Assembly (NCBI GenBank): GCA_010645155.1
Contig: CM021321.1
Span: forward strand, 4,922,313-4,986,312
From: Tigriopus japonicus
Lineage: Eukaryota > Arthropoda > Copepoda > Harpacticoida > Harpacticidae
Direction of reading: 5' to 3'
Length of the DNA: 64,000 nucleotides
Positions 33,408 through 46,000 of this stretch are shown here, one piece after another. A program made the position numbers and the translations under genes. A model generated the notes under the pieces. That model was not told where the DNA came from. It did no database searches and saw only the letters and a list, made by a program, of their open reading frames with translations. Every line of letters starts with the position of its first letter. Within the stretch, counting starts at the first letter, position 1.

Positions 33408-35143
33408 ATGGGGTCATTCGCTCTCTTTGTGACCTGTCTGGTTGTCTCTTTGACTGTGAACTCCAGTTTTGCTCAACGGGTTTCTCGTCAGGGTGCCCGA
33501 AAAGCGTGTGTCGCCGATGGAATCGACATGTGCCAATACGAGAAACACAATGCAATGCTCCAAAAGTTAAACAATTTAGCATTACAATACCCGCAATTGG
33601 CTCAAGTCGGATCTGTAGGTTTGAGCGTCCAAGGAAAGGAACTCGCTTATATCAAGATTAGCGGGAATGTTTCCTCAAGGGATCTGATGGAGCCCATGTT
33701 CAAGTTCGTGGGGAACATGCATGGTGATGAGACTCTTGGTCGACAGATTAATATCTACATGGCTGAGTATTTGTTGAAGAACTACGCCACTGACGCCCGC
33801 ATTCGCCGATTGGTTGACAACACCGAGATCTACTTGATGCCGACCATGAACCCGGATGGATTCTTGGGCTCCTCTCCTTCTTGTGGAGGTGGCCTCTCGA
33901 GCGCCTTTAGCGTCTTTAGCCACGCCTTTTCCAAGAATCCGAGATATAATGCTCGGAATAAGGACTTGAATAGAAACTTTCCCAAACAATTCGATGAGAA
34001 TCAGAATGTTCCTTTCGCTGAGCTGATAAAAGGAAGAGAGCCCGAGACACAGTAAGTGCTTTTTTTTCGATATCTTTGCACTATAACATATCTATTCGAC
34101 TTTTCTTGTTAAAGACATATGATGAAGTGGATCAAGAACAATCCTTTTGTTTTGTCGGCCAATATGCATGCGGGAGCCGTGGTGGCCAGTTATCCGTTTG
34201 ATGATTCTGCCGCGCATCAATCCAGTGGAAGATATTCGGCCGCACCCGATGATCAATTCTTTAGGTATGTGGCTAAATTGTATTCCAAAAACCATCCCCA
34301 AATGAGCCAGGGTGTCAATTGCCGTGAGCGGTTCGAGGATGGAATCACCAATGGCGCTCAATGGTACGATGTTCCTGGGGGAATGCAAGACTTCAATTAT
34401 CTCCATTCGAATGCTTTCGAGATTACGTTGGAGCTCACTTGTTGCAAACATATTCCCGCTTCGGAACTTGCCAAGGTATGGCCATGTTAGTTGTACTTTA
34501 TGCGGCACAGGAAGTCGTTTGTTACATGTGATTTTTTGTTTCTTAATTCAGGGTTGGTTCGACAACAAGGAGTCCATGTTGAAATACATGGAAGCTACCC
34601 ATTTAGGAGTCAAGGGCTTAGTTTTAGATGGTCAAACCAAGGCCCCAATTCCTAATGCTCAGGTAAGAAGGGAAGGTTGTTAGTATTTTTATATTTACTA
34701 TTGCATTATTTTTATATTTAAAAGAATCAATGAAATAACAAGTGGTTGGTTGACCAGCAAATCATGCTATAGTTTGGAGTCCTTTTCCAAGACTTTCATA
34801 TTTCAACATTATAAAATAACAGGTTATGAACAGCTTGTTTGCAAATATCAACCTGAAATAATGTGAAGTTACACTTGCTTCACACTTGAAGAAGATCATG
34901 TTAAATTTTTGAAGAAACATCAATTTATTTTTTAAATATTTATAGATACATGTTGAGGGTATCAATCACCCGGTGACCACGACAAATCGAGGAGAGTATT
35001 GGCGTCTTCTTGCCCCTGGCACCTACCAATTATTCGCCACTGCCCCCGGATACCTTCGGTCCTTACCTGTGAGCGTCAACGTTTTGGAGACCTCTCCTCC
35101 CGAAGCTTTAATCAGTCATTTCAATTTGATTAGATCTAAATGA
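33408..35143 (+). CDS. Secreted M14B metallocarboxypeptidase (carboxypeptidase N/E/M/D type)
   Basis: Four coding exons, 33408-34051, 34115-34475, 34552-34662 and 34946-35143, give 437 aa with all junctions GT-AG and in phase. The start ATG 33408 gives a signal peptide ([14 protein letters not shown], cleavage near FAQ). Zinc ligands are seen as HGDE (His105, Glu108) and SANMHAGA (His233). NRNFP carries the substrate-binding Arg, and [11 protein letters not shown] holds the catalytic Glu at about 321. Residues from about 355 form the transthyretin-like domain typical of subfamily B ([18 protein letters not shown] onward). Such enzymes remove C-terminal Lys/Arg from peptides in the secretory pathway or outside the cell. 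I see no C-terminal membrane helix. A Ser/Gly-rich insertion ([10 protein letters not shown]) precedes the NRNF block. AATAAA follows 40 bp after the stop. Confidence 0.95.
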
Positions 35144-35182
35144 TTGATCTAAAACTAAACAATCATCAGGATATGATTGAAA

Positions 35183-35188
35183 AATAAA
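35183..35188 (+). terminator. Poly(A) signal AATAAA of the carboxypeptidase gene
   Basis: Canonical hexamer 40 bp past the stop codon. Confidence 0.7.
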
Positions 35189-35599
35189 GGCTTGACCAAG
35201 CTAACATTTTGTATCTTTTTGAGCTGTTTTAACAAAATCTCCAAAACTCAAAAAAATCATTTATTTTTGCAATATTGAAAAGCTATATGAAATCTTTGGG
35301 AATTTGTTTTTTCATATAACTAGCTGTTTTCGGCTTTTGGTGTCAAAAATGGACCATGCAAAGTCAAATAACTCAGCTGCTGATGAATGTATTTTTATTT
35401 AATTTGAATTCATCACTTAAATAAATGGTCTCTAAATATGGATTAAAAAGTTTTTCAAAAAGTGTTGTAATTAATAGTTTTTTTAGGTATATAACTTTTT
35501 CATTGGACCTGAACTTATGTAATACAAGAAATGTTAAATTGTTCCCCCATGGAATTGTGGGGCCAAAAAATGCCATGATGTCTTTGGGTATTTCGACCC

Positions 35600-35826
35600 A
35601 AACCTAAAAAGCCATTCGGAACACAGTGCATCGTAATGCTATATCTGGACTTGAAGGTGCGATAGATCCAGCCACACGTTTGAAATGCCTTCCCCACTTT
35701 CAACTGGATATGCTCATCAAACTTTCCATCATCTTGAATGACAACTCCCAAATCCCTCATGGACGATACCTGCTCAATATCACAACCTCCATTGTCTTTG
35801 AGTGGAACAAGAAACAGAAAACGATG
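35600..35826 (-). pseudogene. LINE reverse-transcriptase C-terminal fragment
   Basis: The minus strand reads RDLGVVIQDDGKFDEHIQ followed by KVGKAFQTCGWIYRTF and KSRYSITM. This is the conserved post-catalytic block of LINE RTs ('DLGVxxSxDLxFxxHIxxxxxKAxxxxGxIxRxFxSR'). It breaks down downstream by stops and frame change. It is not from the same family as the RT at the window start, judging by sequence. Confidence 0.65.
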
Positions 35827-35960
35827 ATCTGAATTTCAACAATATAAACCAATCCCTGTATATCTAATACTGTTGAAAACAGGAGGATGGAAAATAGTAG
35901 GCTAGCAATACCGCCTGAGGAGGAAAATCCAAATCCTGATTGATAAAAAAAAAATAGAAG

Positions 35961-36116
35961 AAAGTGTTCAAAAATGCTTAAAAGTATGTTTTAAGTGACC
36001 TTATATCGTTTTTGCGCGCGTGGCCTTCTTAACAGAATTGAAAAACAAATGCAGTTTCCAATGCACTCTCCAAGCTGTTCTCAAAAGTCTTTGGAATTTA
36101 AAAGTGACTTCTCCAG
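35961..36116 (+). repeat. Solo copy of the repeat found inverted in FIP1 intron 1
   Basis: Shares AAAGTATGTTTTAAGTGA, ATCGTTTTTG, TTAACAGAATT, TCTCAAAAGTCTTTG and a TGACTTCTC stretch, in order, with 23799-23945. Confidence 0.65.
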
Positions 36117-36398
36117 CTCAAATAAACAACCTTGAATGACTTTCTTTGCTTTACTCAAATTGTGTGCTGTAGTACTCATTCCAAGATACCCTTCATAGAA
36201 TCATAGGTAATCAATATCTTTGACGTATTATTTGAGAATAATTGATCTGTCAACGACTACTCTACAGCAATAGCTGGAGTAGTCAATGTAGTGTATTTCA
36301 TCTAGCCTTGCGAGTAAGATTAGATTGTTTACAATATTTATTATATGAGGGAGAGTTAGCTCATTTTTTTCAAACGTGTTAACTGTAGACTTTGAACA

Positions 36399-39300
36399 AT
36401 GAATCTCGCTTCATTTGTGTGGCTTCAATTATGTGCAGTTCTTATTTTGCAACCATCAGTTAAAGTCTCAAGAGCCAAAGATTTGGAGTTGGTGGCAAAC
36501 GGCTATGAAAATCTGATAGTAACAGTGAACCCAGATGTTAACCCTACAGACCGCTCAAAACTCATTTCTGGAATTCAAGTAAGTCAAGAGTTTCAATTGG
36601 TCTTTAGATAAAATAAAAATGAGTACTATCATGGTATATCTTCCTTAGAAATGGATAAAAGATGGAAGCAAACAACTGTTTATTTCGACTCAAAAGTATG
36701 CATACATCAAATCCGTCAAAATTTTGGTGCCAGAGTCATGGACAGATTTACCTGAAGCACAGGGTACCACCGCAGATTTAGTACTTCAGGTTAGTTCACT
36801 CCTGTCTGAAAAGTGAGTAAAACATGTGTCGAAAATTATCTTGCAAGGAAAAAGACGTTTTAAAATCGCCGTTTTATTGCACTTGGTCAGCTGATTTTTA
36901 TTGATAAATCCAACTTTGAAAACTTTAAACACGAGACAACGGACCAGACCAATGCCTGCAGCTCAATTTAGAATCTTCTGTGCGTTCCCAACTTATTTGA
37001 ATGTACACAATGTTGACCAATTATAATAAAAATTACTCACACTAATGGGTGGTCTAAAATCAAACAAGTTTATCAGTTGTGTTTGGGACAATTTTTTTTT
37101 GGTTAATTGTTTCTTGATATGTTGCTTGAAATTTCCCACGCTAAGTAAGGTATATACACATTTAGGATGGCCAGATTCAAGTGGACCTGGGGAACCCATT
37201 ATTTGGGGACATGCCTTACGTGGAACAAACTGGCGATTGTGGCTCAAGGAATAGTCTTATGCACGTAACTGCCTCGTTTCTGGAGCAAGTAGCGGATGAT
37301 AGCTTTCCATTTTTGTCTTGGAGTAAGTCATTCTAGAAACGGCATTCCCACTTTGACTGAGGACAATTTTCCATTTTCTTAGAAAATCACTTTGTCCATC
37401 TGTGGTCTCAATTACAATATGGAGTATTTGAAGAGTATGGATATCCAGGGGACGCAGATTATCCCAATTTCTGGTTTGCTGATGATGGATCTTTAAAGCC
37501 CACCTACTGCACCGACGATGAGATCCAAGGAGTGTGGAGGTATCAAAAGTGTTCAAAATACTCATGAAATTTGAAGTGCCATTACATTATTTTCAATGAA
37601 TTAGGTTCTTCACAAACTAAGCGTTTAGTGGTTAATAAATTTCAAACGGTATTATTCCTTTATGAAAACATTAAATGATTTATCAATTTAACAAGCAGAA
37701 ACGAAAACAAGCTTTCCAGGATATTTAAGCTCAGATATGATTCAATTAATGTGAGCTCTTTTTTTGAGTAAAACAGTGATCTTCTTGTCAAACTTCAAAG
37801 TGTATCTTGCTTCCATTTTTACCACAATGCTCACGTTAATTGATTTCTTAAAGCTTTTGACAAGAAGGATCATACAAATTTCCTAATGTGTCACCCAAAT
37901 ATCAAACTTGTTAACATTTTTTCAAGAACGGCTTTTGTTTGCATTTCTTCCCCTTATTTATCCAAGAAATAGGTAGGTTCATATTAGTGATCAAGTAGTG
38001 AATTTTAGAGGTATACGATCCAGCGTTTGTTGGCGAGAAGAATCATTTTTCCTCTTATTTCAATCTTTTGATTCGTGCGTCATGGTGGCTTGAGTGCTTC
38101 GCAAAGTGTTTTGAGAACCTCTCGAAGCATCATCCTATTTCATCTGAGGTTAGAGGATACTATTATCATTGTTTCTTTAAATAGTGTATTCATAACAGTT
38201 TAGGCTTCAAAATTAGTAAATTTGTATTAATAATACTTTACATACAACAAAGAGCTCTTAGTAGTTAGCGCTTGAAACGAGGTGTATCAGAACCCAACAA
38301 AGAGCAAGAAATGAAGTGTCTTTTCTAATCACAGTTCCTGGGAAACCGGAGGCAGTTGCTCCCCCGAAAACGATCCATTCTGCTTCTTTGAAATCATTCA
38401 AGGATCCAGTGGTGGACCAATTTCAAGTTCCATCATGAGCATGCCATTGAAGGAAGAGGTAATGTTGTCTCACTGAACCCATCATTCCAAATATCTGTGT
38501 ACCACATGTCGCTTTTGGTTAGACGGTCCAATTTTGCAGTGGAACGGATCAGGTTCCTCACAGAGACCTCATTCCCACCAAACAGAACGTGATGTGTCAG
38601 GGACAACCTATTTGGACCCTTGTTAGTCAATCCGAAGAGTTCAACACGGAAGATTTTCAACCAAGCACGGAACCCTTCCCTCCGGACACCCAAGTCGAAG
38701 TACTCCTTGTAGAAGCAAAACCAATGGTTCTGGTTTTGGACACGTCTCTATCAATGGATGAAGAGGGGTCGGATCGATTGAAGAATCTGAAAGATGCCAT
38801 CAAAACCTGGCTCATTGAAGATGTACCCAATGGCACCAAGTTTGGGATAGTACGATTTAGGTGAGATGGTTTAGTTATGGTTTTGGTTAAGGGAGGAGCT
38901 CTGAAACATTTTTGAGCCAGGCCCCCCTGGGCGCTTCTTCAGAAACCTTGAGCCCCTTTCCCCTCTCCCTCACACATAAAAAGAAAACCTTCAAAAACGC
39001 AGTTTCAACTGTCATCAAGAAGTTATTTTTTAGAAGAAAAACATCATCAAAAATTACAAATATAAATTTGTATATAGGTGTAGCCAAACACACAATAATA
39101 TATAAGCTTAGATTGCGAGAAATACTATGGAACAAAAAGACAGACTATTCAAATATTCTGTTACCTTACAGCAACAAGAAATTGAGCAAATCAAATAACA
39201 TTGAGAGTGTATCTATAACGAAGTATATTGGAAAATTATAAAGCTCTAGTGTAAACAACTAAAATTGTAGCACGCCAAATCGCAACAGCAACTCAAATAA

Positions 39301-42300
39301 GTAGTATTTTGTACAGAAAATGATTTTTAAAACACTCTGTTGAATTCCTCCTTTAAATTACTGTTCCAACCAACGTAATTTACAACAATAAGGTGAATGA
39401 CAATGAAAATTAAGCTGGTTAAAATGGAAAATAAGATACTACCTTACAAATTTACGCATTTTCGCCAAAAAATAAAAAAAATCAGAAATTTTGGTCCTTT
39501 TTAACTTTGTAAAGCTTCTTTTTTATTGCAATCCCTTTTTTCAGAAGGCTAAAGAAGGAACATTCTGACTTAGAGAGGGCGTCTGATATTTGGGAACATT
39601 TAACAACCGACACTGTCAAAGTTTTCCATTTTAAAAAAATCTCTGAAGTCATTTGACACTTTTACAATAGTTTTTTTATTTGAAAATCAATTTCATTGTT
39701 CAAACAAAATATTTTGACAACCTCGACCTTTTTAACATTTTTGAAAAAATCCTTGGAGTATCTTAGGCTCCCTAAGGGGGTCTTGGTCCCCTTTTTAAGA
39801 ACCACTGGGTTAAAGGATTAAAAATTCAACTTTGAAAAAAGATCTTGCAAACGAATGATTTGATTAAGAACGTTTGCTCTGTTACTATTCTTATTCGAAT
39901 ATTTCGAATAAACACTTGAATCAATTATGTTTTCAGTAACGATTCTAAAATTCTCCTGCCGGTGAAGGAGCTCAACGATGCAACTCGAGCGGAGGCCTTG
40001 GATCTGATAGATGGTTTCATTACCCGAGGCTTAACCTGTTTGGGGCAAGCTGTTAAACGTGGCCTTGAAGTACAGAAGAGCCCTTTCATTAAATTGCAGA
40101 CTTGTGTCTCTCCTTTTAACTTGGTTTCATTCATAGGCCTTGCAAAGTGAGCTTGGAGGTGTAATGCTGTTTGCCACCGACGGAAAACACGAGTGCTTCT
40201 TCACCATTGACAACTCGACTCTCATGGACGTTTTAACGGATGTAGAAATGTCTGGAGTCCGTGTAATTGCAGTAGCCATTGGGTATAGAGAGAACATATC
40301 AATGTCATTTCCCGACAAGCTCTACCTAAACAAAAAGTTGTGATCTTTTAGCGATGATGGCGATCATGACCTCGAGGCTTTGGCAGAAGTATCCAACGGA
40401 GAAGTATTTCTTGTACCCGATGGTAGGATAAAACATATCCTACAAGAGCATGGAAAGATGTGACTTCTTTTTGTTTCCATAGGTCAAGGGCCAGAGGGTT
40501 TACGAAAAGTCCTTCTCGCGACGTCTTACTATCAATCGGTCGAATCGCGTCATCGTCGAACTCAAAAGGTGTTCGAGTTGACAAAACATCACTTGTCCGA
40601 CCCTGAAATGATTTCCTTTACGATTGACACGACAATTGGACAGAATGCCATCCTTCGCCTATGGACCAACTCTACAAGTTTGGGCACTTTTCTAGATTCA
40701 CTTACTCTGACTTATCCAAATCAAACAATTTCGGACTTAACAATCCCGAGTGAACAAAATAACATGGCAATCAACTTGGGCTCTCTTCCTGTGAGGCTTA
40801 ATCAAGCTCAAAACTTGTATTTTTCATGTCTCTTTTCATTCTTTGTTTATTTTTAACAGATGGGAGAGTTTCTCTTGAGTTTGAAGGGGAAAACAACTGA
40901 CATTTTAGCTATTTCTCTGGAAAGCGATAGTTCTTCCTCGGAAAAATTTCCTTACAAGGTTGAATGTTTTACCAGTTCCACGAAAGACAATGATCTCAGC
41001 ACTCGACCTTTAAAGATTATCGCCAAAGTGACGCAAGGGAATTTGCAAATAATCCAGGCCCACGTTAAGTGAGTAAAGAATCAAAATGAAGGTCTAGTGG
41101 TTCGATCCTCATAAGTAACTCAGTTTTCAGGGCCAATTTATCATGGAAAAATCAAACTTTAAGTGTGGACCTCTTTGACAATGGTCAAGGAGCGGATCTC
41201 ATTGCTTTTGATGGGATCTATTCCCGTTATCTGACCCAAATTCCAGCCAAAGGGCGATACTCTTTGAGTTGTGAGGTTCAAGCTGAAAATGGAACGAGTT
41301 GGATCAATTTGGGGCACCAGCGTCGAAGCTTGGGAATACTGAATCAAACCATTGCTTCTCCTATATGCTGCGGAAGTTCGGCTTTCAACGAAAACAGTGA
41401 ACTAGTTCCAACTGGAGCCTTTCAACGCGTTTTCCAATCTGGATCCATTCAAGTAACCATAAAACTAACCCAATTTGATTTGGAACCAAGCCCGATAATC
41501 AAACTTGTCTTTCAGGTTGAAAATGTTCCCTCGTTGGGGTCATTTCCACCGAGTCCAGTGAGGAATTTGCGAGTAATTAGAACAACAACAGGAAGCTTGA
41601 AAATCTCATTTACAGCAACTGGTGAAGATTATGATTCTGGAACTGGTACGTATACGGTTATTCAAAACAGGATGACAATGAACGTGTGTCCCAGAGATCA
41701 GTTTTATAGCCGATAAGTATTTTTTGTTTGTCCGAAGAAACACATCATATAAAATACACGGAGGTCAACATTTGTTGTCTGTGACAAAGCTCTGTTTCCC
41801 ACTAACTTGGTTTTATGATTGTTTCGCGTCAAAAACAGGGTCTCGCGAAAAAAGGAGGAGTAAAACTCAAATAACAAATCACATAAAAAGCAATCAAATT
41901 TTCAAACATAAATCACTCTCAAGTGATGTCAAGAGATTGTGAAACAGTAAGCAGTATTATTGCTTGGAACTTTTGTTACGACCACAACTAAATTGGAGGT
42001 TTCGAAAGTAAAATTCTCTCTCTTATTTCCAGCCAAAAACTACGATATCCGAATGTCAAACAATGTCACAGAATTGAAGCTATTTGGGGAGGACGTGCCG
42101 TCATTGAGTTCCTTATCTGTCATATCAGGATCATTGGACCCCCAAGAAGCCGGTTCCTTAATCACGCTTGAAACCGAGCAGCCGTCTTTAATGTATCCAA
42201 ATCAAATTGTCTACTTTGCCATGAAAACCGAGGATCAAAACGGAAATTTTAGCCTAATTTCAAACATTGTCAAGATCTCTGTCGATGGTGGTTCTCAGTC

Positions 42301-42424
42301 AGATGCTCACCTTGGTCACTTTTTAACTGCCCTTTTAGTGCCTGCATTTACGATCATTATCATTGGTATTGGATTGATTGTTATGAAAAGAAAGGGACTC
42401 TTCAATGAGTTTCTCAAAAACTAG
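36399..42424 (+). CDS. CLCA-like protein 1 (calcium-activated chloride channel regulator family), peptidase site lost
   Basis: Fourteen coding exons: 36399-36578, 36649-36789, 37166-37322, 37383-37539, 38335-38458, 38523-38860, 39937-40069, 40137-40282, 40352-40422, 40483-40790, 40860-41068, 41131-41452, 41516-41645, 42033-42424. They give 935 aa, every junction in phase. A signal peptide leads. The CLCA N-terminal domain follows; where family members have HEWAHLRWGVFDE this protein has HLWSQLQYGVFEE (165 on), so both the catalytic Glu and the second zinc His are gone. The VWA domain starts near 318 with MIDAS DTSLS (325-329) and ATDGKH. A fibronectin-III-like segment (FTATGEDYDSGT) and one C-terminal helix (about 902-922, IIIIGIGLIV) follow. 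CLCA proteins modulate TMEM16A-type channels from outside the cell. Without the zinc site the usual self-cleavage is unlikely. Confidence 0.93.
38893..39807. mobile_element. hAT-type element in CLCA-1 intron 6
   Basis: The right end is CAGTGGTTCTTAAAAAG when reverse complemented, a classic hAT terminus. The left end GAGGAGCTCTGAAACATTTT with GCCAGGCCCCCCTG just inside is a degraded form of the same kind of end. The flanks GGTTAAGG (38885-38892) and GGTTAAAG (39808-39815) agree at 7 of 8. It makes up most of this 1076-bp intron. It has no recognisable transposase; the 109-codon frame at 38912 is probably chance. Confidence 0.6.
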
Positions 42425-42460
42425 TGATCTTTCTAACCCCTGATTGCTTTCTGTGTCAAG

Positions 42461-42466
42461 ATTAAA
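42461..42466 (+). terminator. Possible poly(A) signal ATTAAA of CLCA-like 1
   Basis: Variant hexamer 36 bp after the stop. The rest of 42425-43006 is AT-rich spacer, with nothing else seen before the next CLCA start. Confidence 0.4.
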
Positions 42467-43006
42467 ATATGTGCAACTTGTAATATTGTGAAGCATTCAT
42501 CTTATCTTCATTAACCTCGGTTTTGACACCTTCCATTTTATTCCAATGACTCAAGTCGGTAGATAAATGACGATTTAAGTAATGATTGTGATTGTTCCAT
42601 CCTCTTTTATGTTTCGTCATTAATGTTCATTGAGATGTCAATCTCAAGTAATTATGGTGATTTGTGATGCAAAGCCTCACAATCTCTTTAAATAACCATG
42701 CCATGCAGTAACAAACACTAGGATAGAAGGATTATGCAACATTCTTTTGTTGACTTTCAAATCGATGAATATATGATCTGGAACTCCAGAAACTTAAACT
42801 ATCCGTCTATAAAGAAAGCTTCAGAACAATACTTTGATAATTAGTTCTTGGTGCAATCTTGTACAAAAAGTAAATTAAGACTCGTTTGAATGTGATCAAC
42901 CTGATAAATTCTAGATGACGACTTGCTGATAAGATAGCCTTGATGCAACAATATTGATTTCTCAAAACACAGTAGCTTAAATTCGAATTGTGTGCGAACA
43001 ACGAGA

Positions 43007-46000
43007 ATGCGGCTCCTGATTTTGGTTTTCAACGTCCTTTTGGCGATTTACTCGCCACTAGCTGAGGCTGAGATAACTTTCGAAAATAATGGCTACAATG
43101 ATGTGATAGTTGCCATCTCTCCAGATGTTCCTGTCACAAATGCCGACCAAATTTTGGTGTCAATTCAGGTAACTCTAAATTTTTATCGCCTCATCTAGCG
43201 TCCCTACTCCCTAGCCTCTTTGAAAGCCACCAAAAAGGAAAGCATTTTTGAGCATGTTCATATAGTTGATTCTAGATGTCTACAGGGTGTACCGCTTAAA
43301 CTAGGACTCGGTTTTTGCATCATAACTCACTTCTTATCCATTAAATCAAAAATGTTGTCACATTATTACAATCCCAGATGCCTTGCGTAGGCAAACAAAA
43401 GTTCAATTTTCAAAATGGCCTCCTTTGGTCTTCACCAGGGGCTTCAATCTAACAACTTCACGATCAGCACAGGCACGCATCTCAATCTGTTTGACTCAAA
43501 AGCCTCTTCAGAATTGACCATATGGAAATTTCCATCCGATTGGGGTCTGGAGATGAACGAGGACATTCATCCTTGCCTCAGAAATGAGAAAAGACAGCTT
43601 CACAATAACTTTGCACAACCTGTGCCGTATGTCGAGGAGCCCCATCTTGTTGGAGGAGCAGGGAAGTTCAGAGACCATTTTCGCACATTTAAAAATGTCT
43701 TACAAAAAATTGTCGAAAACAAGATATATTGCCAAAAGAATGCACAAGACATTTTGTGTATGCAAAAATCGTGAAACTAAAAAAAACCAGAGCACTAAAG
43801 GCGCGAAACTTTCGGTCTTAATTTAGAAGGTACACCCTGTATACAAGAACAGTCAACCGATCATCCAACAAGAAGAAAAAGAAGAACACTTTTATTTTAA
43901 TATGATAAGCCTTCAGCGTATTTCTTTGATCCATTTGAGAATAGACGTCCTTGCACAGGGATGTGAACGTTAAGACTGTTTTAGTAACTTAATAGATTGA
44001 CTCTGATCCAGACTAACATGTATGGATCCAAATCAGATTTCATTCAGATCTCTTACTCAGGGTGAATTTTCAATCCTACTGATCTTTTTACTCGAAAAAA
44101 CTCACCAACAGATTCATTCCAAACTTTGGATGGGTTTGTTATAAACGAGTAAGAAATATTTTTGGCGAATTTCTTTAAGACCGTACATCAAAAGACCCAC
44201 AACATTCAAATGACGACCCTTGCCTTGGTTGAACGGTACAAAACATGTCCGATCTCTTCGGGGATTTAGTCTCACTAGCATGGGTGTTTCAACACAAATT
44301 CCGGAAAATGTACCGTTAGTAAATATATAATGTTAGTATCAAAGTTATTTCATGCATAACTGCCATCAACTATTATGGCAGTTTTTTATAGAAGTAAGTG
44401 CTTCGCAACTGATAACTGCATATATTGTGGGACAACTTGCTCAGTTATCTCTTCGTAGAATGCTAAAAAAATCTTCTTTGTATCTTTTTTCAACTCTTTA
44501 CAGTCTTCTTTTGGCTTTAGAACCCCCAATTACTGTAATTGCAAAAAACAAAGACAGAGAAGAACATTCATATCATTGTGCAAAGGGAAGAATGTCCTAG
44601 AACTATCCCAATGATAAAAACAATGTTGCTTTCAACAAAAGATGGACAATCACTATCACAAAGCAAGTCAGTAGTTCAGAAGTTTGAAGATATTTAACTG
44701 AACCAATGAAACAACACAATTTCAATTCTTTAAGAGACATCAATTGGGCATCAAATGATTGCTCATTGAATCCTTGTGGACTTTTATTTTATGACTTATG
44801 TCAATAAAACTACATTAATCCGAATTATATTGGATTTCTTCATTAACTCCAGGCTATCACGCAGGAAAATTCACACCAACGCAGTAACGCGCCTTCACTC
44901 GATCCCACTCCTCGTAATACCGTCGTCCTTGGTACAGCATACCATGGCATGTTACTTGGCGCAGAATCGGATTCATGTTCCAAAATAAACATTTGTATAA
45001 CAACTCTTGAGTGCAATGGTTAATCAAGGTTCAACCTAGCTTTTTTCATGCAAAAGATTTAAAAAACAATGGAACTGCAGACCCAATGCATATCAAAATA
45101 TGTGATTTTGATAACATAATACCAGTTCAAAGAAATATAAACATCTAGGAAAAAAACTTAAGTTTGGCAAAGGGTGGCATTAAAACCCACTCACTAGCTG
45201 GTAACTATGTCTCAATCTGACCACAAGAGGCGCTAATTTGGTGGAACAAGCTGAGATGTTATTCATCATTAATTGATGAAATTTGCATGACGCATGCATC
45301 CCAAAGCACAAAACAAATATATGACCTTGTATCCGTGAGTGTGAATTAGTGTCTACAAGTTTCCTTTAGAAAAGTCGAGTAGGTGAATAGAACTTGGGAT
45401 CTCTCTCAAATAGTCAATTTGCAAAATACAATACGTTTTATTTTCAAAAATGATTCCGAACTAAGAGATAGCAGTTACAATTTTGATTATGAGCCCCCAT
45501 TAGAATTACTCATATTATTGGAATTGATTAGGCAAAGAACACAAAAATGTTGGATACTTTTAGCATCTAGTTTTAGTATTTAGCATTTTAGTATACACTT
45601 TTATACCAGTACTTTTGAAGTTATTTGAACCTCCAGTTAACTTCATCACCTCCTGTTGTCACAATCAACCATTACGTTTAAGGGACTCTAAATTAAAACA
45701 ACGCTCTATGTAAATGCAGTTTCAAGGAATGTGTTAGACGGACATCAAAAATGCTGATGGGCATCAGTTCTGCATCTCAATCTGTCTCATTAGAATCCAG
45801 ACTTGAACGTTTGCGATATCGGACTGTAAACGTTTGTTCTTAATGCGTTCCTTTGCCGTCTAGAATTTGACGTTGGTTACCTGATTGTCAACAGGTTCGA
45901 TTTTGTTTGTTGGAGGCAAATATCAGTGGGAAAACTATATCGTACCTTGTTGTTATTAACAAGCATTTTAAGCTTCAATCGAGATTCGGATAAAAAGTGA

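Noticed and set aside
33104..33661. 185-codon frame covering the carboxypeptidase start
   Set aside because: Different frame from the zinc-peptidase, no domain, and it overlaps the true first exon.
41090..41110. B-box-like GGTTCGATCC, possible tRNA
   Set aside because: No A-box at proper distance and no cloverleaf; it lies in a CLCA-1 intron between good splice sites.
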